The notes beneath the pieces were generated by a model. That model searched no databases and was not told the origin of the DNA. It saw nothing but the letters and a program-made list of their open reading frames with translations. From Pelagerythrobacter marensis (GTDB taxonomy: Bacteria; Pseudomonadota; Alphaproteobacteria; Sphingomonadales; Sphingomonadaceae), in NCBI RefSeq assembly GCF_036700095.1, contig NZ_CP144918.1, positions 2,047,001 to 2,111,000 of the forward strand: a stretch of DNA of 64,000 bases. The letters run 5' to 3'. Positions 43,801-52,640 of this stretch are shown here, piece after piece (within the stretch, counting starts at the first letter, position 1; the number at the start of each line of letters is the position of its first letter). The translations under genes and the position numbers were made by a program.

Positions 43801-45147
43801 TCAGGCGCTGAAAGCGGGCTCGCGCAGCTTGCCCGCGAGCGAGTTGGGACCCGCTTCGGCGAGATCGAGCGTCACGATATCGCCGATGGCCGCCTCGCCT
43901 TCGAACCACACCGATTGCAGCCAGGGGGACTTGCCGAGCCATTGGCCGGGGTGCTTGCCCTTGCGCTCCACCAGCACTTCGCAAGTCCGGCCGACGGAGG
44001 CGCGGTTGAAAGCGAGCTGGTCGCGGTTGAGCGCGGCCTGGAGACGTTGCAGCCGCTCGTCCATCACCGCGCGCGGGACCTGCCCGTCCATCGTCGCGGC
44101 GGGCGTGCCGGGGCGGGGCGAATACTTGAAGCTGAACGCCTGGGCATAGCCGACCGCGTCGACCAGCTGCAACGTCTCCTCGAACTCCGCGTCGGTTTCG
44201 CCGGGGAAGCCGACGATGAAATCGCCCGACAGGGCAAGGTCCGGCCGCGCGGCCCGGAACCGGTCGAGCAGCTTGAGATAGCTTTCCGCGGTATGGCTGC
44301 GGTTCATCGCCCTGAGCACGCGGTCGCTGCCCGCCTGGACCGGCAAGTGGAGGAACGGCATCAGCTTCTCGATCTCGCCGTGCGCGGCGATCAGCGCGTC
44401 GTCCATGTCGGCCGGGTGGCTTGTGGTATAGCGGATGCGCGCCAGACCGTCGATTTCCGCCAGATCGCGGATCAGGCCCGCCAGCCCGATCGCGCGGCCG
44501 CGCGCGTCCTCTCCACTCCAGGCCGAAACGTTCTGGCCCAGCAGGGTGATCTCGCGCGCGCCGGCTTCGACCAGCCTGTGCGCTTCGGCCACAAGATCGT
44601 TGTAGGGGCGGGAGATTTCCGCGCCCCGTGTATAGGGCACCACGCAATACGTGCAGAACTTGTCGCACCCTTCCTGCACGGTCAGGAACGCGGCCGGCGG
44701 GCTGGTGCGCCGGGCGGGAAGGGCATCGAACTTGGCGATCGGCGGCATGTCGGTGTCGGTCGCCCGCTCGCCCGCGACCGCGCGGTCGAGCATGGCCGGC
44801 AGGCGGTGATAGGCCTGCGGGCCGACCACCATGCTCACCGCCGGGGCGCGGGCCATGATCTCCTCCCCTTCCGCCTGGGCGACGCAACCGGCGACCGCGA
44901 TCAGCGGCTTGCGCCCGCGCGCTTCGCCCGCCTTGGCCAGCCGGCCGATGTCGGAATAGACCTTCTCCGCCGCTTTCTCGCGGATATGGCAGGTGTTGAG
45001 CACGACCAGATCGGCCTCCTCGCCCTCTGCCGCGGGGGCGATGCCCTTCTCGGCCAGCAGTTCCGCCATGCGCTCGCCGTCGTAGACGTTCATCTGGCAG
45101 CCGAAGCTCTTGACCCTGTAGGTCCGGGGTGGGGCACTCTGTCGCAT
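43801..45147 (-). CDS. miaB: tRNA-2-methylthio-N6-dimethylallyladenosine synthase
   Basis: A 448-residue radical SAM methylthiotransferase acting on A37 of tRNAs that read codons starting with U. The N-terminal UPF0004 domain has [13 protein letters not shown] and the ligands in [14 protein letters not shown]. The radical SAM cluster is [15 protein letters not shown] (CX3CX2C), and a C-terminal TRAM domain follows. The start [18 protein letters not shown] at 45147 is as expected. It lies downstream of the plsC-like gene on the same strand. Confidence 0.95.
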   Translation of the reverse strand: MRQSAPPRTYRVKSFGCQMNVYDGERMAELLAEKGIAPAAEGEEADLVVLNTCHIREKAAEKVYSDIGRLAKAGEARGRKPLIAVAGCVAQAEGEEIMARAPAVSMVVGPQAYHRLPAMLDRAVAGERATDTDMPPIAKFDALPARRTSPPAAFLTVQEGCDKFCTYCVVPYTRGAEISRPYNDLVAEAHRLVEAGAREITLLGQNVSAWSGEDARGRAIGLAGLIRDLAEIDGLARIRYTTSHPADMDDALIAAHGEIEKLMPFLHLPVQAGSDRVLRAMNRSHTAESYLKLLDRFRAARPDLALSGDFIVGFPGETDAEFEETLQLVDAVGYAQAFSFKYSPRPGTPAATMDGQVPRAVMDERLQRLQAALNRDQLAFNRASVGRTCEVLVERKGKHPGQWLGKSPWLQSVWFEGEAAIGDIVTLDLAEAGPNSLAGKLREPAFSA

Positions 45148-45209
45148 GGCGCGCGCCTATAGCGGAGGCGGGGGCGCTTTGAAACTCCCGTCCAGCCAGG
45201 CCCGGGGGG

Positions 45210-46058
45210 CTAGCCGCGGGGCGCGTTGTAGCGAACCGGCACGACATCGTGCCGGAAGGCGCGCAGCGGCTCGCCCAGCGCGGTCAGGAGCGCGGCCTCG
45301 ATCGCGGCGCGCGCCCGGGCGCCGATGGCCTTGCGGCCGCGGAATTCCTCGAGGCTGAAAGGTTCGAGGAAATGCAGCCTGACCGGGATGCGGCCCTTGC
45401 GCGCCAGGATGCGCCGGGCATTGTTGAGCCCGCTTTCCTCGCCGATCCAGCCGATCTCCTCCCCCACCGGGCCATAATCGATCAGCACGGGTTGAACGAG
45501 CACGCCGGGCGGCGGCGGTTCGAGCACGGAGAGCATCGAGGTCTTGAAGGGCAGCAGCGAGCGCCCGTCGGTGGTCGTCCCTTCGGGAAAGACGGTGATC
45601 GACCAGTTGTCCTCCAGCGCCTCGCGCAAGGCATTGATCTGTTCGGCCACGCCAAGGCGGTTTTCCCGCTGCACGAAAACCGTGCGGTTCAGCCGGCTGA
45701 GCCAGCCGACGACCGGCGCCTGGCCGAGTTCGTGCTTGGCGACGAAGGCGGTCCCGCTCGCCCCGGCGAGCGCGAGAATGTCGATCCACGATACGTGGTT
45801 GGCGATGAAGAACACGTCGCGGCGCAGCGGCACCCCGATCCGCTCCACCCGGGCGCCGGCAATCCGCGCGGCCAGGCCGAGGAACAGGCGCGGAAACGGC
45901 GATCCGTAGGCGAACAGGCGATAGAGATAGTGCAGCGGAACGCAGACCAGCAGTGCGAGCGCCAATGCCGCCACCCGCATTGTCAGGCGCAGCCAGCCCG
46001 CGATGGAAATCGGGGTGCTCTCTCCGCGCGCCGCGGCCTCGCGCAGCGCCGGGTCCAT
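45210..46058 (-). CDS. plsC: 1-acyl-sn-glycerol-3-phosphate acyltransferase
   Basis: A 282-residue membrane-associated acyltransferase that makes phosphatidic acid. An N-terminal membrane helix (MRVAALALALLVCVPLHYLYRLF) is followed by NHVSWIDIL (HX4D catalytic motif, ~88-93) and FPEGTTTDG (substrate-binding block III). It comes one base after the fur-like stop, and miaB follows 62 bases on. Confidence 0.9.
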   Translation of the reverse strand: MDPALREAAARGESTPISIAGWLRLTMRVAALALALLVCVPLHYLYRLFAYGSPFPRLFLGLAARIAGARVERIGVPLRRDVFFIANHVSWIDILALAGASGTAFVAKHELGQAPVVGWLSRLNRTVFVQRENRLGVAEQINALREALEDNWSITVFPEGTTTDGRSLLPFKTSMLSVLEPPPPGVLVQPVLIDYGPVGEEIGWIGEESGLNNARRILARKGRIPVRLHFLEPFSLEEFRGRKAIGARARAAIEAALLTALGEPLRAFRHDVVPVRYNAPRG

Positions 46059-46059
46059 G

Positions 46060-46491
46060 TCAGCTGGCCTTGTCGCCGCGGTCCAGCTTGACGCCGTAAA
46101 GCTCCATCCGGTGGTCGACGAGGCGATAGCCGAGCCGTTCGGCGATCACTTTCTGCAGCGCCTCCAGCTCGGGATCGACGAATTCGACCACTTTGCCGCT
46201 TTCCACATCGATCAGGTGGTCGTGGTGCGCCTCCGGCGCCGCCTCGTAACGCGCGCGCCCGTCGCCGAAATCGTGCCGGTCGAGAATACCCGCTTCCTCG
46301 AACAGGCGCACTGTGCGGTACACCGTGGCGATCGATATCTTGGGATCGATCGCCGAGGCGCGCTGATGCAGCTGCTCCACGTCGGGGTGGTCTTCGCTTT
46401 CGGAAAGCACCCGGGCGATTACGCGCCGCTGTTCGGTGATGCGCAGTCCGCGGTCGGCGCACAATTGTTCGAGATCGATCCGCTGGGACAC
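46060..46491 (-). CDS. fur: Fur-family metalloregulator
   Basis: A 143-residue regulator with an N-terminal winged HTH (ISIATVYRTVRLFEEAGIL) and the dimerisation/metal region APEAHHDHLIDVESGKVVEF. The C-terminal CxxC pair of classical zinc-containing Fur is absent, as in some alphaproteobacterial Fur/Mur members. The start is a GTG at 46491 (the family-typical SQRIDLEQLCADRG). It could sense iron or manganese. Confidence 0.85.
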   Translation of the reverse strand: MSQRIDLEQLCADRGLRITEQRRVIARVLSESEDHPDVEQLHQRASAIDPKISIATVYRTVRLFEEAGILDRHDFGDGRARYEAAPEAHHDHLIDVESGKVVEFVDPELEALQKVIAERLGYRLVDHRMELYGVKLDRGDKAS

Positions 46492-46502
46492 GGGCTACCC
46501 TA

Positions 46503-46548
46503 TGGCAAAAGAAAAACGCCCGGTTGCCTTAACGGCACCGGGCGTTCT
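46503..46548 (-). terminator. Rho-independent terminator after mucR
   Basis: On the minus strand ACGCCCGGTGCC pairs with GGCAACCGGGCGT around a TTAA loop (one unpaired base), followed by TTTTTCTTTT. It lies between the mucR stop (46571) and the fur GTG (46491), so it separates the two transcripts. Confidence 0.85.
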
Positions 46549-46570
46549 TCTCAAGCATGGGCTGCGTCGC

Positions 46571-47014
46571 TTATTCGGCCGCCTTCTTCTGGCGGCCCCG
46601 CTTCTGGCCGGGCTTGCGGCCGAGGCCGATCTTCTTGGCCAGCTCGCGCCGCTTTTCGGCGTAGTTGGGCGCCACCATCGGGTAATCGGCCGGCAGGTTC
46701 CAGCGCGCCCGATATTCTTCCGGCGACATATCGTAATTCGTCCGCAGGTAACGCTTGAGCATTTTCAGCTTCTTGCCGTCTTCCAGGCAGACAATATAAT
46801 CCGGCTTGACCGAAGAACGGATCGAAACCGCCGGTTCGGGCGGCGCCTCTTCCTGAACTTCGGATTCTCCAAGACCGGCAAGCGCGCCGTACACATTGGA
46901 AATCAGCGAAGGCACGTCGTCGACCGACACACTGTTGTTGCTCACATGCGCTGCTACGATCTCGGATGTCAGCGTGATCAGCGTCTCCGTCATGTCGTTT
47001 TCGATATTGTCCAT
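46571..47014 (-). CDS. mucR: MucR/Ros-family transcriptional regulator
   Basis: A 147-residue protein of the Ros/MucR family, global silencers that bind AT-rich DNA and act much like H-NS. The N-terminal half (~1-55) is the oligomerisation part. The C-terminal half holds CLEDGKKLKMLKRYLRTNYDMSPEEYRARWNLP; the usual HL and THH histidines are replaced by YL and TNY, so the zinc ligand set is incomplete. The C-terminus is basic (KRGRQKKAAE). The 150-base upstream region is clearly AT-rich, consistent with self-regulation. Confidence 0.9.
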   Translation of the reverse strand: MDNIENDMTETLITLTSEIVAAHVSNNSVSVDDVPSLISNVYGALAGLGESEVQEEAPPEPAVSIRSSVKPDYIVCLEDGKKLKMLKRYLRTNYDMSPEEYRARWNLPADYPMVAPNYAEKRRELAKKIGLGRKPGQKRGRQKKAAE

Positions 47015-47163
47015 TTCTTCCTCACACAGACCAATCGGTCAAAATTGTATTTTTTTAACTCGTGGACTTTTATCCACGCCGCATCGCATGGACCGTCAAA
47101 GTCGATAATTCAACACTTGTTCCCAAAAATGTCACTCCACATCCCCTTTTCCCAAATCGTACC
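47015..47163 (-). promoter_or_regulatory. AT-rich mucR upstream region
   Basis: The stretch is much lower in GC than any other in the window, with runs such as ATTTTTTTAA and AAAAATG. CGTGGACTTTTATCCACG (47061-47078) is a perfect hairpin with a 6-bp stem in the likely leader. MucR proteins bind AT-rich DNA with TA steps, so autoregulation is plausible. I cannot name a promoter with confidence. Confidence 0.5.
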
Positions 47164-47619
47164 TTATAGTTTGCGGCCAAATGTAATTGCATCGCGAAAC
47201 TGACCGTCCGGCAGGCGATAGTATGCCTTGCGGCGCCCGATCGGTTCGAATCCCATGCGAGAATAAAGGGCAAGCGCCGGGTTGTTGTCGCGCATTTCGA
47301 GAAACATCCGCTCGGCACCGCGCGTGCGTGCGGCCTCGAGCGCGCGGGACAGCAGCGCCCGGCCCACGCCGCGCCCGCGCCATTCCGGGCGGACCGCGAT
47401 CAGCAGCAGTTCCTCTTCTCCCGGGGCGTGACGGGTGAGAGTGAAGCCCGCCGCGTCCTCCCCGGCGGCAGGCTCCGCCCCGGTACCGTCGGCGAAAGCG
47501 TAATGCGTGGCGGGCAGCGCCAGCGAATCCCCCACCTGGCGCCGCGTCCAGGCCTCTCCCCAGGCCGGATCGAAAGCCGCGTCCATCACCGCCATGATAC
47601 GGTCGAGATCGTCGTTCAC
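47164..47619 (-). CDS. rimI: Ribosomal protein S18-alanine N-acetyltransferase (GNAT)
   Basis: A 151-residue GNAT acetyltransferase with acetyl-CoA loop IAVRPEWRGRGVGRALL and C-terminal MRDNNPALALYSRMGFEPIGRRKAYY, the typical RimI ending. It starts at a GTG (47619, VNDDLDRIM), overlapping the tsaB stop in GTGA, so it is coupled with tsaB. The frame runs open far upstream, but only this part is RimI. Confidence 0.88.
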   Translation of the reverse strand: MNDDLDRIMAVMDAAFDPAWGEAWTRRQVGDSLALPATHYAFADGTGAEPAAGEDAAGFTLTRHAPGEEELLLIAVRPEWRGRGVGRALLSRALEAARTRGAERMFLEMRDNNPALALYSRMGFEPIGRRKAYYRLPDGQFRDAITFGRKL

Positions 47620-48242
47620 GCCGGGCCTCCCGGCGCGGCGGGCGTCGCATCCGGCGGCCGGCCGTAGACCGGGCGCACGTCGCGGCACAGTTCGGCGCCC
47701 GGAATATCGAGCGCGTGGCGGGCATCGGGATGGCGAGCGATCGCCTCGCCCGTGCCGCGCAGTGCGACCAGCGCTTCCGCCTGGGTGCCGCCGACCAGCG
47801 GCGCGTCGAGCACGGCGGCGGCCTGCTGCGGCGTCAGCGAGCGCGCTTCGTCCAGCGCGGTTCCGTCTCCGCCGAACTGTTGCACGAACCATTCGCCGTG
47901 CCCCCCTGTGGTGCAGACGGCGAGCGGTTCGCCCGGCCGCCCGGCGCGCACGACCGCGGCGACCAGCGCCAGGGTCGGATATCCGGCCACTTCCGCGCCC
48001 CAGGCATATCCCAGCGCCCGCGCGGTCGCGATGCCGATCCGCACCCCGGTAAAGCTGCCGGGGCCGAGCGAGACCAGAATGCGTTCCGCCCGCCCGCGCT
48101 CGGGCAGGCCGGCGATCATCGGCACCAGGCGTTCGGCGTGGCCGCGGCCCAGCACGCGGTGATCGTGCGCGATGGCCTCGCCGCCTTCGAAGAGCGCGAC
48201 CGAACAGGCTTCGGTCGCGCATTCGATCGCCAGGATCCGCAT
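47616..48242 (-). CDS. tsaB: tRNA threonylcarbamoyladenosine biosynthesis protein TsaB
   Basis: A 208-residue ASKHA-fold protein that, with TsaD and TsaE, makes t6A37 in tRNA. It starts MRILAIECATEACSVALF, and ILVSLGPGSFTGVRIGIATARALG is the family signature. The C-terminal half is degenerate, as in other TsaB. It is overlapped by rimI in GTGA and follows the nitroreductase gene. Confidence 0.92.
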   Translation of the reverse strand: MRILAIECATEACSVALFEGGEAIAHDHRVLGRGHAERLVPMIAGLPERGRAERILVSLGPGSFTGVRIGIATARALGYAWGAEVAGYPTLALVAAVVRAGRPGEPLAVCTTGGHGEWFVQQFGGDGTALDEARSLTPQQAAAVLDAPLVGGTQAEALVALRGTGEAIARHPDARHALDIPGAELCRDVRPVYGRPPDATPAAPGGPA

Positions 48243-48251
48243 CGGGGGCGG

Positions 48252-48872
48252 TCAGGCGATGGTGCAGAACGTATCGAAATCGGGCCGGGGGCTGCGGTCG
48301 AAGATCGTCGACGCATCGCCATAGCCGATTCCGCAGATGAAATTGCTGCGCACGCGCGGGCCGAATTTCGGGTCCGGGGCAAAGAATTCCTTGTCCACCG
48401 CGTCGTTGTCGAACCCCGACATCGGGCCGCAATCGAGGCCCAGCGCGCGCGCGGCGAGCATCAGGTAGGCGCCCTGGAGCGAGGAATTGCGAAAGGCATG
48501 GCTGCGCCGCCCGTCCTCGTCCCCTTCGAACCAGCTTTTCGCATCGGTATGCGGGAACAGCCAGGGCAGGTTCTCGTGAAAATCGATGTCGTAGCCGACG
48601 ATCGCGACGACGGGCGCGGTTTCGATCTTCTTGCGGTTCCCCTCCATCGCCAAAGAGGAAAGGCGGTCGCGCGCGTCCTGCGACTTGGCCCAGATAATTC
48701 GCGCAGGCTGCATGTTGGCCGAAGTCGGCCCCATTTTCATCAGCGCGTGGATGGCCTCGATCTGCGCGTCGGAAACCGGCTTGTCGAGCCAGCCGTTGTA
48801 GCTGCGCGCCTCGCGGAAAAGCTGGTCCAGCGCGTCGTTCGACAGCGTGTGGTCGTGAAACTGTTTCGTCAT
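48252..48872 (-). CDS. RutE-like nitroreductase / malonic semialdehyde reductase
   Basis: A 206-residue FMN-dependent nitroreductase-family protein. GPTSANMQPARIIW is the FMN-binding segment and NSSLQGAYLMLAARALGLDCGPMSGFDNDAVD is the typical RutE-like tail. Proteins of this branch reduce 3-oxopropanoate in pyrimidine catabolism, but no rut genes are nearby, so a general reductase is equally possible. It lies between the nifU-like gene and tsaB. Confidence 0.82.
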   Translation of the reverse strand: MTKQFHDHTLSNDALDQLFREARSYNGWLDKPVSDAQIEAIHALMKMGPTSANMQPARIIWAKSQDARDRLSSLAMEGNRKKIETAPVVAIVGYDIDFHENLPWLFPHTDAKSWFEGDEDGRRSHAFRNSSLQGAYLMLAARALGLDCGPMSGFDNDAVDKEFFAPDPKFGPRVRSNFICGIGYGDASTIFDRSPRPDFDTFCTIA

Positions 48873-48896
48873 CGTTGTTCCCCCCGGTGCGAACGG

Positions 48897-49475
48897 TCAG
48901 GCGGCGCGAACCTCGGTCACTTCGGGCACGTAGTGCTTCAGCAGGCCCTCGATCCCGTGTTTCAGCGTCGCGGTCGAACTCGGGCAGCCCGAACAGGCGC
49001 CCTGGAGCTGCAGATAGACGACGCCGTCGCGGAAGCCGCGATACTGGATGTCGCCCCCGTCGCCGGCCACTGCAGGGCGGACGCGGGTTTCGAGCAGCTC
49101 GTTGATCTGCGCGACGATATCGGTGTCGGCAGGGTCTTCCTCCACCAGCATCGCATCCTCGCCCGGCACGGCAATGCCGCCGGCGTCGCCGCCGGCGAAG
49201 AGCGGCGCTTCGGACACGAAATGATCGAGCAGGATCGAGACCACCTGCGGCTTGAGCGCGCTCCATTCCACCCCCGGCGCGGCGGTGACGGCGATGAAAT
49301 CGCTGCCGAAGAAGACGTTCGTGACTTCGCCGGTGTCGAAAATCGCCTGCGCCAGCGGGCTCGCCTCCGCCGCTTCGGGGCTGGGGAACTCCCGGGTTCC
49401 CGAGGGCATGACCTGCCGGCCCGGAAGGAATTTCAGGCTGGCGGGATTGGGCGTGGTTTCGGTCTCGATGAACAT
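48897..49475 (-). CDS. NifU-family Fe-S scaffold/carrier protein (NfuA-like)
   Basis: A 192-residue protein. The N-terminal Nfu_N domain (MFIETETTPNPASLKFLPGR) is a well-known start. The C-terminal NifU domain has GACSGCPSSTATLKHGIE (CX2C), which carries a 4Fe-4S cluster for delivery to target enzymes. It is a typical alphaproteobacterial Nfu, encoded just upstream of the nitroreductase/tsaB genes and divergent from the M16 protease. Confidence 0.9.
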   Translation of the reverse strand: MFIETETTPNPASLKFLPGRQVMPSGTREFPSPEAAEASPLAQAIFDTGEVTNVFFGSDFIAVTAAPGVEWSALKPQVVSILLDHFVSEAPLFAGGDAGGIAVPGEDAMLVEEDPADTDIVAQINELLETRVRPAVAGDGGDIQYRGFRDGVVYLQLQGACSGCPSSTATLKHGIEGLLKHYVPEVTEVRAA

Positions 49476-49575
49476 GGGGACGATGTAGGGTGGGGCCGGG
49501 GCATGAACAAGGCCGCAAACGGGCGCCTGCGTGCATTCACTATCCCTTCAGGCCCCGGGCTCCTATATGCCGGGC

Positions 49576-52527
49576 ATGAATCATCTTTCGCGTGCCGTCC
49601 GGCAGTTCGCGCTTCTCCTTCCCCTCGCTCTGGTCGTGCCCTCCGCCACGGCGCAGGTGGCCGTGCCCGCCGATGCGCCCGAATCGCTCCAGACGGGGGA
49701 CGAGGTGCCGTGGATCTACCGCGGCAGCGACGTTCCCCGCGACGAGGAATGGCTGTTCGGAGAGATGGACAACGGCCTGCGCTATGCGGTGCGCCAGAAC
49801 GGCGTGCCCCCGCGGCAGGTTTCGATCCGCATCCGCATCGATGCCGGATCGCTGCACGAACGCGACGAGGAACGCGGCTTCGCCCATCTGATGGAGCACC
49901 TGAGCTTCCGCGAGAGCAAGTATCTCGGCCCGTCGATGGCTATTCCGACCTGGCAGCGGCTCGGCGCGACGTTCGGCAGCGATACCAATGCCGAGACCTC
50001 GCCCACCCACACCGTCTACAAGCTCGATCTGCCCAATGCGACGCCGCAGGCGCTGGAGGAAAGCTTCAAGCTGCTGTCGGGCATGATGCGCGAACCGGTG
50101 CTGAACGAGGCCAACCTTGCCGCCGAAGTGCCGATCGTGCTGGCGGAAAAGCGCGAGCGCGGCGGCGCGGAGGAGCGCGTTGTCGAAGGGACGCGCAAGA
50201 CGCTGTTCGCCGGCCAGCCGCTGGCCGAGCGTATGCCGATCGGCACCGAGGAAACGCTGAAGGGCGCCACGGCCGAGGCGGTCCAGGCGTTTCACGACCG
50301 CTGGTACCGCCCGGAAAACACGGTGATCGTGGCGGCCGGCGACGTCGATCCGATCCGCCTGGCGCAGCTGGTGGAGGAGTGGTTCGGCGACTGGCAGGGC
50401 AAGGGCCCGCCGGTCGCGGCGCCGAGCTTCGGCGACCCCGTTCCGCCGCCCGGCGCGCAGGGCGACAACCCGGTCGGCGAAACCGCCGTGCTGGTGGAGC
50501 CGGACATGCCGCGCTCGCTCACGTACGCGATCATGCGCCCCTGGCGGCAGGTCGACGATACGATTGCCTACAACGAAGGGCTGCTGACCGATTCGCTGGC
50601 GCAGGCACTGATCAACCGCCGGCTGGAGGCGCGGGCGCGGGCCGGCGGATCCTATCTCTACGCCCAGGTCCGGCAGGACGACGTCAGCCGCTCCACCGAT
50701 GCCACTTTCGTCACCGTCGCGCCGCTTTCGGGCGACTGGCAGGCGGCGTTGAAAGACGTGCGCGCGGTCATCGCCGACGCGCTCGCCACCCCGCCTTCGG
50801 AGGAGGAAATCGCCCGCGAAGTGGCCGAATTCGACGTGATCTTCGCCAGCACGGTGGAACAGCGCGCGGTCATGGCCGGGTCGAAGCTGGCCGACGATAT
50901 CGTCAACGCGGTCGATATCCGCGAAACCGTCGCCGCGCCGGAAACGGTGCTGACCGTGTTTCGCGGGATGCGCGACAAGCTGACGCCCGAGGCGGTGCTG
51001 GAGCATACGCGCGCGCTGTTCGCCGGCGACGTCGTGCGCGCGGTCTATGTCACCCCCGCGATCGGCGAGGCGGATGCCGAAGCGCTCAAGGCCGCGCTGC
51101 GCGAAGATGTCGCGCCCGACGGCAGCGCGCGGCTCGACGCGAGCCCGATCTCGTTCGCCGACCTGCCGGCGATCGGCGAACCGGGAGAGGTGGCGAGCGT
51201 GGAGCCGCTGGGCCTGCTGGGTATCGAGCGGGTCGAGCTGGGCAACGGCGTCACCGCGATCCTGTGGGCGAACGACGGAGAGCCGGGCCGCGTCGCGGTG
51301 CGCGTCCGTTTCGGCGCGGGGATGCGCGCTTTCGACGAAGGCGACGCGGTCTATCGCGAATTGGGCGAACGGGCGCTGGTCCAGTCGGGCGTGGGCGACC
51401 TGGGGCAGGAGGAGCTGGATCGCATCTCCACCGGGCGCAAGATGGCCTTCGATTTCGAAATCGGCGATGCGGCGTTCACTTTCTCGGCCCAGACGCGCAA
51501 GGCGGATCTGGCCGACCAGCTCTATCTCTTCGCCGCCAAGTTCGCGATGCCGCGGTGGGACGAGAATCCGGTGCAGCGGGCCAAGGCCGCGGCCCGGCTC
51601 GCTTACGAAAGCCTCGCGACCAGCCCGGGCGCGGTGTTGAGCCGCGATCTCGAATACTATCTGCGCGACCGCGACCCGCTCTATGCCACGCCCGACCTGG
51701 CGACGCTGGAAAGCGCGACGCCCGAGGGCTTCCGCGAAGTCTGGGCGCCGCTGCTGCGCCAGGGGCCGATCGAAGTCGCGATTTTCGGCGAGTTCGACCG
51801 CGATGCCACGCTGGAAACGCTGCGCCGCACTTTCGGCGCCTTGCCCGCGCGCACGCCGATCCCGGCCGAAGTGGCCGCGCGTACGCCCGATTTTCCCGCC
51901 CCTTCGGCCGACACGGTCGTGCTGCACCATCGCGGCGATGCCAACCAGGCGGCGGCCGTGATCGCCTGGCCGACCGGCGGCGGGGTCGAGCGCCTGCCCG
52001 AATCGCGCCAGCTCGAAATCCTCGCCAATCTGTTCAGCAACCGCCTGATCGATGCGATGCGCGAACGCGCCGGGGCGAGCTATGCCCCGCAAGTCTCCAA
52101 CAGCTGGCCGACCGACCTTGCCGAAGGCGGCCGGATCGCCGCGATCGCGCAACTGCGCCCGGAAGACGTGCCCGCCTTCTTCGCCGCGGCGGACGAGATC
52201 GCGGCCGATCTCGTCGCCAACCCCCCGACCGAGGACGAGCTGGCCCGGGTGACCGAGCCGCTGCGCCAGCTGATCAACCGGGCGTCGACCGGCAACATGT
52301 TCTGGATGTACCAGCTCGAAGGTGCGACTCGCGATCCGCGCCGGGTCCAGCTCGTGCGTTCGCTGCTCAACGATTACACGATCACCACGCCGCAGGCGAT
52401 GCAGGCGCTGGCGCGCAAGTATCTCGCCGCGCGGCCCGGGTTCCGGCTGGCGGTGATCCCCGAAGGGCAGGAACTGGTGCGCGGGCCCGCCGCGTCGCCG
52501 GCGCGGGCGTCCCCGGCGGGCCGTTGA
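49576..52527 (+). CDS. Periplasmic M16 (insulinase-like) zinc protease
   Basis: A 983-residue protease with a signal peptide (FALLLPLALVVPSATAQ). The N-terminal M16 half has HLMEHLSF (inverted zinc motif HxxEH, ~102-106) with the downstream Glu in ANLAAEVPIVLAEKRE. The C-terminal half is the inactive M16C domain (ITVLWANDGEPGRVAV-type repeats and SNRLIDAMRERAGASYA). Such proteins close around small peptides. An alternative start is at 49567 (MPG). The next gene is DAHP synthase, 113 bases on. Confidence 0.9.
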   Translation: MNHLSRAVRQFALLLPLALVVPSATAQVAVPADAPESLQTGDEVPWIYRGSDVPRDEEWLFGEMDNGLRYAVRQNGVPPRQVSIRIRIDAGSLHERDEERGFAHLMEHLSFRESKYLGPSMAIPTWQRLGATFGSDTNAETSPTHTVYKLDLPNATPQALEESFKLLSGMMREPVLNEANLAAEVPIVLAEKRERGGAEERVVEGTRKTLFAGQPLAERMPIGTEETLKGATAEAVQAFHDRWYRPENTVIVAAGDVDPIRLAQLVEEWFGDWQGKGPPVAAPSFGDPVPPPGAQGDNPVGETAVLVEPDMPRSLTYAIMRPWRQVDDTIAYNEGLLTDSLAQALINRRLEARARAGGSYLYAQVRQDDVSRSTDATFVTVAPLSGDWQAALKDVRAVIADALATPPSEEEIAREVAEFDVIFASTVEQRAVMAGSKLADDIVNAVDIRETVAAPETVLTVFRGMRDKLTPEAVLEHTRALFAGDVVRAVYVTPAIGEADAEALKAALREDVAPDGSARLDASPISFADLPAIGEPGEVASVEPLGLLGIERVELGNGVTAILWANDGEPGRVAVRVRFGAGMRAFDEGDAVYRELGERALVQSGVGDLGQEELDRISTGRKMAFDFEIGDAAFTFSAQTRKADLADQLYLFAAKFAMPRWDENPVQRAKAAARLAYESLATSPGAVLSRDLEYYLRDRDPLYATPDLATLESATPEGFREVWAPLLRQGPIEVAIFGEFDRDATLETLRRTFGALPARTPIPAEVAARTPDFPAPSADTVVLHHRGDANQAAAVIAWPTGGGVERLPESRQLEILANLFSNRLIDAMRERAGASYAPQVSNSWPTDLAEGGRIAAIAQLRPEDVPAFFAAADEIAADLVANPPTEDELARVTEPLRQLINRASTGNMFWMYQLEGATRDPRRVQLVRSLLNDYTITTPQAMQALARKYLAARPGFRLAVIPEGQELVRGPAASPARASPAGR

Positions 52528-52640
52528 CGGCGCGCGAGGCGTAGCGCAACCATCAGCGCCCGAAAGTTATTTGCCCTTGCGGCGCGGCGCGGCGTCGCGT
52601 TCAATGGCTGCCGTTTCGAAAACACGAAAGAGTACGATCA

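Noticed and set aside
47061..47078. The hairpin upstream of mucR as a terminator
   Set aside because: The T-rich run lies on the wrong side for the plus strand, and an A-run follows on the minus strand.
47715..52544. A 1609-codon plus-strand frame
   Set aside because: It overlaps the opposite tsaB/nitroreductase/nifU-like genes and the M16 protease in the wrong frame; there are no recognisable domains.
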